A DNA stretch of 64,000 bases from Micromonospora kangleipakensis (GTDB lineage: Bacteria; Actinomycetota; Actinomycetes; Mycobacteriales; Micromonosporaceae), in assembly GCF_004217615.1 (NCBI RefSeq), contig NZ_SHLD01000001.1, forward strand, positions 5,952,001 to 6,016,000. Direction: 5' to 3'. Positions 60,218 through 64,000 of the stretch are shown in pieces. Position numbers and translations under genes: made by a program. Position 1 is the stretch's first letter; every line of letters starts with the position of its first letter. The notes under the pieces are model-generated. The model was not told the origin of the DNA and did not search any database. It saw only the letters and a list, made by a program, of their open reading frames with translations.

Positions 60218-62158
60218 TCACGAGCTCTGCGGTGTCCTGGTGCCTTCGTCCAGGGCGGCCAGGATCGCCTCGGCCGTCCGCTTCCCCACCCCGGGCACCT
60301 CGGTGATCTCCTCGACCGTGGCGGCGGAGAGCCGCTTGAGCGAGCCGAAATGCCGCAGCAGCGCCTTGCGCCGTACGTCGCCCAGCCCAGGAATGTTGTC
60401 CAGCGCCGACTCGGTCATCCGCTTCGAGCGGCGCTGGCGGTGGAAGGTGATGGCGAAGCGGTGCGCCTCGTCGCGGACCCGTTGCAGCAGGTATAGCCCC
60501 TCGGAGGTGCGCGGCAGGATGATCGGGAACTCGTCGTCGGGCAGCCACACCTCCTCCAGCCGCTTGGCCAGCCCGCACAGCGCCACGTCATCGATGCCCA
60601 GCTCGGCGAGGGCCTGCGCGGCGGCGGCGACCTGGGGCGCGCCGCCGTCGACCACCACCAGCTGGGGCGGGTACGCGAACTTGCGGGGCCGACCGGTGGT
60701 CGGGTCGATGCCGGGCCGGTCCGGGTCGCCGGCGGTCTCCTCGCCGATCTCCCCGGTCTCGGCGCGGGTCTCCAGATAGCGGGCGAAGCGCCGGCGCAGC
60801 ACCTCGGACATGGCGGAGAGGTCGTCGGTGGCGCCCCGGACGATGAACCGGCGGTATTCGCCCTTGCGGGGCAGCCCGTCCTCGAAGACGACCATGCTGG
60901 CCACCACGTCGGTGCCCTGGATCTGGGAGACGTCGAAGCACTCGATGCGCAGTGGCGACGTCCGCATGCCGAGCGCGTCGCTGATCTCGTCGAGCGCCTT
61001 GCTGCGGGTGGCCAGGTCGCCGGCCCGCTTGAGCTTGTGCCGGGCCAGGGCGTCCTTGGCGTTGCGCTCCACGGTCTCGAGCAGCGACTTCTTGTCGCCG
61101 CGCTGCGGCACCCGCAGCGACACCCGGCTGCCCCGGTGGTGGGAGAGCCATTCGGCGAGCGCCTCGGCGTCGGCGGGCAGCTCGGGCACGAGCAGCTCGC
61201 GGGGCACGTCGGCCTCGCCCTGCTCCCCGCCGTAGACCTGGGTGCAGAAGTGGTGCACCAGGTCGCCGGTGCTCAGGTCCTCGGTCTTCTCCACCACCCA
61301 GCCGCGCTGGCCGCGGACCCGGCCGTCGCGCACGTGGAAGACCTGGACGGCGGCTTCGAGGGGATCGTCGGCGAAGGCCACCACGTCGGCGTCGGTGCCG
61401 TCGCCGAGCACCACGGTCTGCTTCTCCATCGCCCGCCGCAGGGCGGCGACGTCGTCGCGGAGCCGGGCGGCCCGTTCGAACTCCAGCTGCTCGCTGGCCT
61501 CGGTCATCTCCCGTTCGAGCCGGCGGACCATGGTGTCGGTGCGGCCGGCCATGAAGTCGCAGAACCCGTTGACGATGTCACGGTGCTGCTCGGCGGAGAC
61601 GCTGCCGACGCACGGCGCGGAGCACTTGCCGATGTAGCCCAGCAGGCAGGGACGACCCACCTGGCCGGCCCGCTTGAACACGCCGGACGAGCAGGTCCGG
61701 GCCGGGAAGACCCGGAGCAGCAGGTCGAGCGTCTCGCGGATCGCCCAGGCGTGCGAGTACGGCCCGAAGTAGCGCACCCCCTTGCGCTTGGCGCCCCGCA
61801 TCACCTGGAGCCGCGGGTACTCCTCGTCGAGCGTGACGGCCAGGTAGGGGTACGACTTGTCGTCGCGGTAGCGGACGTTGAACCGCGGGTCGTACTGCTT
61901 GATCCAGGTGTATTCGAGCTGGAGCGCCTCGACCTCGGTGCCGACGGTGACCCAGTCGACCGACTCGGCGGTGGTGACCATCTGCTGGGTGCGCTGGTGC
62001 AGGCCCCACAGGTCGGCGAAGTAGGAGCTGAGCCGGCTGCGCAGGTTCTTCGCCTTGCCGACGTAGATGACCTGGCCGGTGCCGTCGCGGAACCGGTAGA
62101 CCCCTGGCGACTCCGGGATGGTGCCGGGCGCGGGACGGTACGTCGACGGATCAGCCAC
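60218..62158 (-). CDS. uvrC: UvrC excinuclease subunit
   Basis: This 646-residue endonuclease cuts both sides of a lesion with UvrAB. The N-terminal GIY-YIG domain reads [29 protein letters not shown]. The UvrB-binding UVR motif is [33 protein letters not shown]. The RNase-H-like catalytic part is [23 protein letters not shown], and tandem HhH motifs ([33 protein letters not shown]) close it. The start is GTG 62158. Confidence 0.97.
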   Translation of the reverse strand: MADPSTYRPAPGTIPESPGVYRFRDGTGQVIYVGKAKNLRSRLSSYFADLWGLHQRTQQMVTTAESVDWVTVGTEVEALQLEYTWIKQYDPRFNVRYRDDKSYPYLAVTLDEEYPRLQVMRGAKRKGVRYFGPYSHAWAIRETLDLLLRVFPARTCSSGVFKRAGQVGRPCLLGYIGKCSAPCVGSVSAEQHRDIVNGFCDFMAGRTDTMVRRLEREMTEASEQLEFERAARLRDDVAALRRAMEKQTVVLGDGTDADVVAFADDPLEAAVQVFHVRDGRVRGQRGWVVEKTEDLSTGDLVHHFCTQVYGGEQGEADVPRELLVPELPADAEALAEWLSHHRGSRVSLRVPQRGDKKSLLETVERNAKDALARHKLKRAGDLATRSKALDEISDALGMRTSPLRIECFDVSQIQGTDVVASMVVFEDGLPRKGEYRRFIVRGATDDLSAMSEVLRRRFARYLETRAETGEIGEETAGDPDRPGIDPTTGRPRKFAYPPQLVVVDGGAPQVAAAAQALAELGIDDVALCGLAKRLEEVWLPDDEFPIILPRTSEGLYLLQRVRDEAHRFAITFHRQRRSKRMTESALDNIPGLGDVRRKALLRHFGSLKRLSAATVEEITEVPGVGKRTAEAILAALDEGTRTPQSS

Positions 62159-62208
62159 CCACCAAGCCTAATCCGCCCCTCCGACACCCTCCCCCACCCG
62201 CCACTCCG

Positions 62209-62267
62209 TTGATCATGAAGTTGCCGGCAGTCTGGATCTCCTCCACTGCCGCCAACCTCATGATCGA
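62209..62267. repeat. Inverted repeat (REP-like or terminator) upstream of uvrC
   Basis: Arms 62209-62231 and 62245-62267 are complementary in 20 of 23 positions (TTGATCATGAAGTTGCCGG type) with a 13-base loop. It lies between the first Rieske gene and uvrC. The A/T-rich TGATCATGA core is unlike its surroundings and has the look of a dispersed extragenic palindrome. Confidence 0.65.
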
Positions 62268-62279
62268 CGATGCCGGGGG

Positions 62280-62762
62280 TCAGGCGAGGGAGATGTGGTC
62301 GCCCTGGACCTTGATCTCCTTGGGCGGCAGGGGCCTGGTCGCCGGGCCCTGCTTGACCGATCCGTCGGTGATCGAGTACTTGCTGCCGTGGCAGGTGCAG
62401 TTGATCGTGCCGCCGTCGATGTTCGACACCGGGCAGTTCTGGTGGGTGCAGATCGGATCGAAGGCCTTGAACTCCCCCGGGTTCGGCTGGGTGATCACCA
62501 CACCCTGGGCGGCGTAGATGGCGCCCCCGCCGACCGGGATGTCCGCGGTCCTGGCGATCGATGCCGCACCCTGCCGGTCGCCACCCTCGGCGTCACCAGC
62601 CGTCGCCCCCGGGCCACCGCTGGTTGGCGCGGTGGCGCCGTCGCCGGAGTCGTCGCCGCCGCAGGCTGCCAAGAGCACCGATGCTCCCACCGCCCCGGCG
62701 CCCGCGAGCAGCGCCCGCCGGGTCTGCGTACCGGGTCCGGTCAATACCTGATCGTCACTCAT
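62280..62762 (-). CDS. Tat-exported Rieske lipoprotein, copy 1
   Basis: This 160-residue protein has twin Arg at 15-16 (TRRALLAG) and lipobox LLAAC with lipidation at C34, so it should be folded in the cytosol, exported by Tat and membrane-anchored outside. After a disordered Gly/Ala/Asp linker, the Rieske domain has C105/H107 (CTHQNC) and C122/H125 (CTCHGSKY), plus C110 and C124 for the usual disulfide. The redox partner is unknown. It is closely paralogous to the next gene. Confidence 0.92.
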   Translation of the reverse strand: MSDDQVLTGPGTQTRRALLAGAGAVGASVLLAACGGDDSGDGATAPTSGGPGATAGDAEGGDRQGAASIARTADIPVGGGAIYAAQGVVITQPNPGEFKAFDPICTHQNCPVSNIDGGTINCTCHGSKYSITDGSVKQGPATRPLPPKEIKVQGDHISLA

Positions 62763-63078
62763 CTCCGGCCTCTCTGCGTCGACTGCCACCGCCGGTCGCG
62801 ATCGGCGGCCACGCCCCTGCACACGCAACACCGTGCCGGACGGTTCACCCAAGGACAAGGTGGGTGTCGGCTCGAGCGGACACCCATGACGTCCCGTAAC
62901 GCGCTTGAGCACTATGACCCGGCACTCCGGGCGGAGGGGACCCGCCGCCCCGCGCCAGCCGCACGGCCCCGAGCACCAGCCGGGCGGCTGGTGGGGTGGG
63001 CGCCGGTCGGGTGGGCTCTGGCCGGGCGGGGCGCAGGCCGGAACGAGACGGACGGGGGCCGGAACTGGGCGGCGCGGG
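62763..63078. other. Intergenic stretch between the two Rieske genes, 316 bp
   Basis: No gene seen. It holds the upstream region of copy 1, including the block 62839-62850 shared with copy 2, and a hairpin with a seven-base stem (62862-62868 with 62879-62885). The rest is GC-rich without clear signal. Confidence 0.6.
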
Positions 63079-63561
63079 TCAGGCCAGGGAGATCTGGTCG
63101 CCGGTGACCTTGATCTCCCTGGGCGGGAGCGGCCGCTTGGCCGGGGGCGTCTTGACCGAGCCGTCGACGATGGAGAACTTGCTGCCGTGGCAGAGGCAGT
63201 CGATCGTGCCGCCCTCGACGCGTGAAACCGTGCAGTTCTGGTGGGTGCAGATCGCACTGAAGCTCTTGAATTCACCCTGATTCGGCTGCGTGACCACGAC
63301 GCCCTGGTCGGCGAAGATCTTGCCGCCACCGACCGGGATGTCGGTGGTCTTGGCCAGCGGCCGGCCGGCCGCCGGATCGCCGCCGCCGGTGCTCGTGGGG
63401 GTGGGGCTGGCGGTGACGGTGGTTGGGGGGGCGGCGGCGTCGGAGTCGTCGTCGTCGCCGCAGGCGGCCAGGACCGCCGCCACGCCGACCGCGCCCGCAC
63501 CGGTGAGCAGGGCCCGACGGCTCTGCGTACCGGGCTCGGTGCTCACCTGATCCTCGCTCAT
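63079..63561 (-). CDS. Tat-exported Rieske lipoprotein, copy 2
   Basis: This 160-residue paralogue has the same architecture and the same residue numbers: twin Arg at 15-16 (SRRALLTG), lipidated C34 (VLAAC), Rieske ligands C105/H107 and C122/H125 (CLCHGSKF), extra C110 and C124. The linker differs (Thr/Pro-rich). It is most similar at the ends (PLPPREIKVTGDQISLA). The start is ATG 63561. Confidence 0.92.
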   Translation of the reverse strand: MSEDQVSTEPGTQSRRALLTGAGAVGVAAVLAACGDDDDSDAAAPPTTVTASPTPTSTGGGDPAAGRPLAKTTDIPVGGGKIFADQGVVVTQPNQGEFKSFSAICTHQNCTVSRVEGGTIDCLCHGSKFSIVDGSVKTPPAKRPLPPREIKVTGDQISLA

Positions 63562-63705
63562 GCCTCGCCCCTCTCTGCCGCCGCGCCCGTCATTCGCGGT
63601 CACGTTCCTGCACGCAGAGACCACTCTGTCAGACGGTTCACCCGGTTTGCGGGGATTCGGGCCGGCCACGACCGGGCCGGTCACCCCACCGTGGAGGCGA
63701 GGAGG

Positions 63706-64000
63706 TCAGCGTGCCCCGGCGGGCACCTTCTTCGTACCCCGGGGCTTGGCACCGTTGGCCTTGGCCGCCCGGGTGGTGGCCGCCCTGGCCCCCTTCGCCT
63801 CGCCGTCGAGCTTGAGCACCTGGCGCAGGAACTGGCCGGTGTGGCTCTCGGTCACCTCGGCGACCTCCTCCGGCGTGCCGGTGGCGAGCACCGCGCCGCC
63901 CCGGTGGCCGCCCTCCGGGCCCATGTCGATCAACCAGTCGGCGGTCTTGATCACGTCGAGGTTGTGCTCGATGGTGATCACCGTGTTGCCCTTGTCGACC
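63706..64000 (-). CDS. uvrA: UvrA excinuclease subunit, C-terminal part
   Basis: The visible 97 residues contain [29 protein letters not shown], the H-loop and signature end of the second ATPase of UvrA, then [22 protein letters not shown] Lys/Ala-rich tail of about 30 residues follows ([18 protein letters not shown]). The 5' part lies beyond the window. It recognises DNA damage with UvrB and UvrC. Confidence 0.95.
   Translation of the reverse strand, partial: VDKGNTVITIEHNLDVIKTADWLIDMGPEGGHRGGAVLATGTPEEVAEVTESHTGQFLRQVLKLDGEAKGARAATTRAAKANGAKPRGTKKVPAGAR

Overview
The window is high-GC actinomycete chromosome. Frequent GTG and TTG starts, a Streptomyces-type conservon, whiA, rbpA, a sufR-led suf operon, a class-II-cyclase terpene locus and Tat lipoproteins together suggest a Micromonosporaceae member (Micromonospora-like); the family is an inference from gene content and style, not a database result. 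I saw no phage, insertion sequence, CRISPR array, rRNA or tRNA.

Layout. 1-3.7 kb: DedA tail, an internally deleted VOC gene, and aconitase (acnA). 3.7-11.8 kb, all minus strand: a cytochrome P450, a class I terpene synthase and a class II terpene cyclase run straight into a four-gene conservon (sensor kinase, roadblock, DUF742, GTPase). 12-16 kb: GNAT, RIO-type kinase, HAD phosphatase, nitrilase. 16.1 kb: a TetR regulator that looks like AcnR and has an operator-like sequence shared with acnA 15 kb away. 16.8-19.1 kb: three overlapping genes for a membrane protein with a periodic Cys/Gly tail, a DUF692 (MNIO) enzyme and an SCO6045-like protein; this is my best candidate for an under-described system. 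19-30 kb: housekeeping and accessory genes (SDR, Mug glycosylase, ABC exporter, enoyl-CoA hydratase, small HTH, CadD, ABC-F, zinc metallopeptidase, acVLRF1, LysE).

30-37 kb is a complete Fe-S assembly operon, sufR-B-D-Rieske-C-S-U-T, with most junctions overlapping. 37-40.6 kb carries the heme A genes ctaA and ctaB around an ATP-grasp pair. 40.9-49.4 kb is a pentose-phosphate operon (tkt-tal-pgi-zwf-opcA-pgl); it converges on rbpA and secG, followed by tpiA-pgk-gap. 53.6-56.5 kb is the whiA-yvcK-rapZ block. It is separated from uvrC by recQ and a secreted C39-like protease with a long repeat-rich upstream region. The window ends with two tandem Rieske Tat-lipoproteins and the 3' end of uvrA.

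Central themes are carbon metabolism (aconitase, glycolysis, pentose phosphate) and iron-sulfur or redox biology (aconitase, suf, three Rieske proteins, heme A, a predicted iron-dependent MNIO). DNA repair genes (uvrA, uvrC, recQ, mug) are scattered through it.
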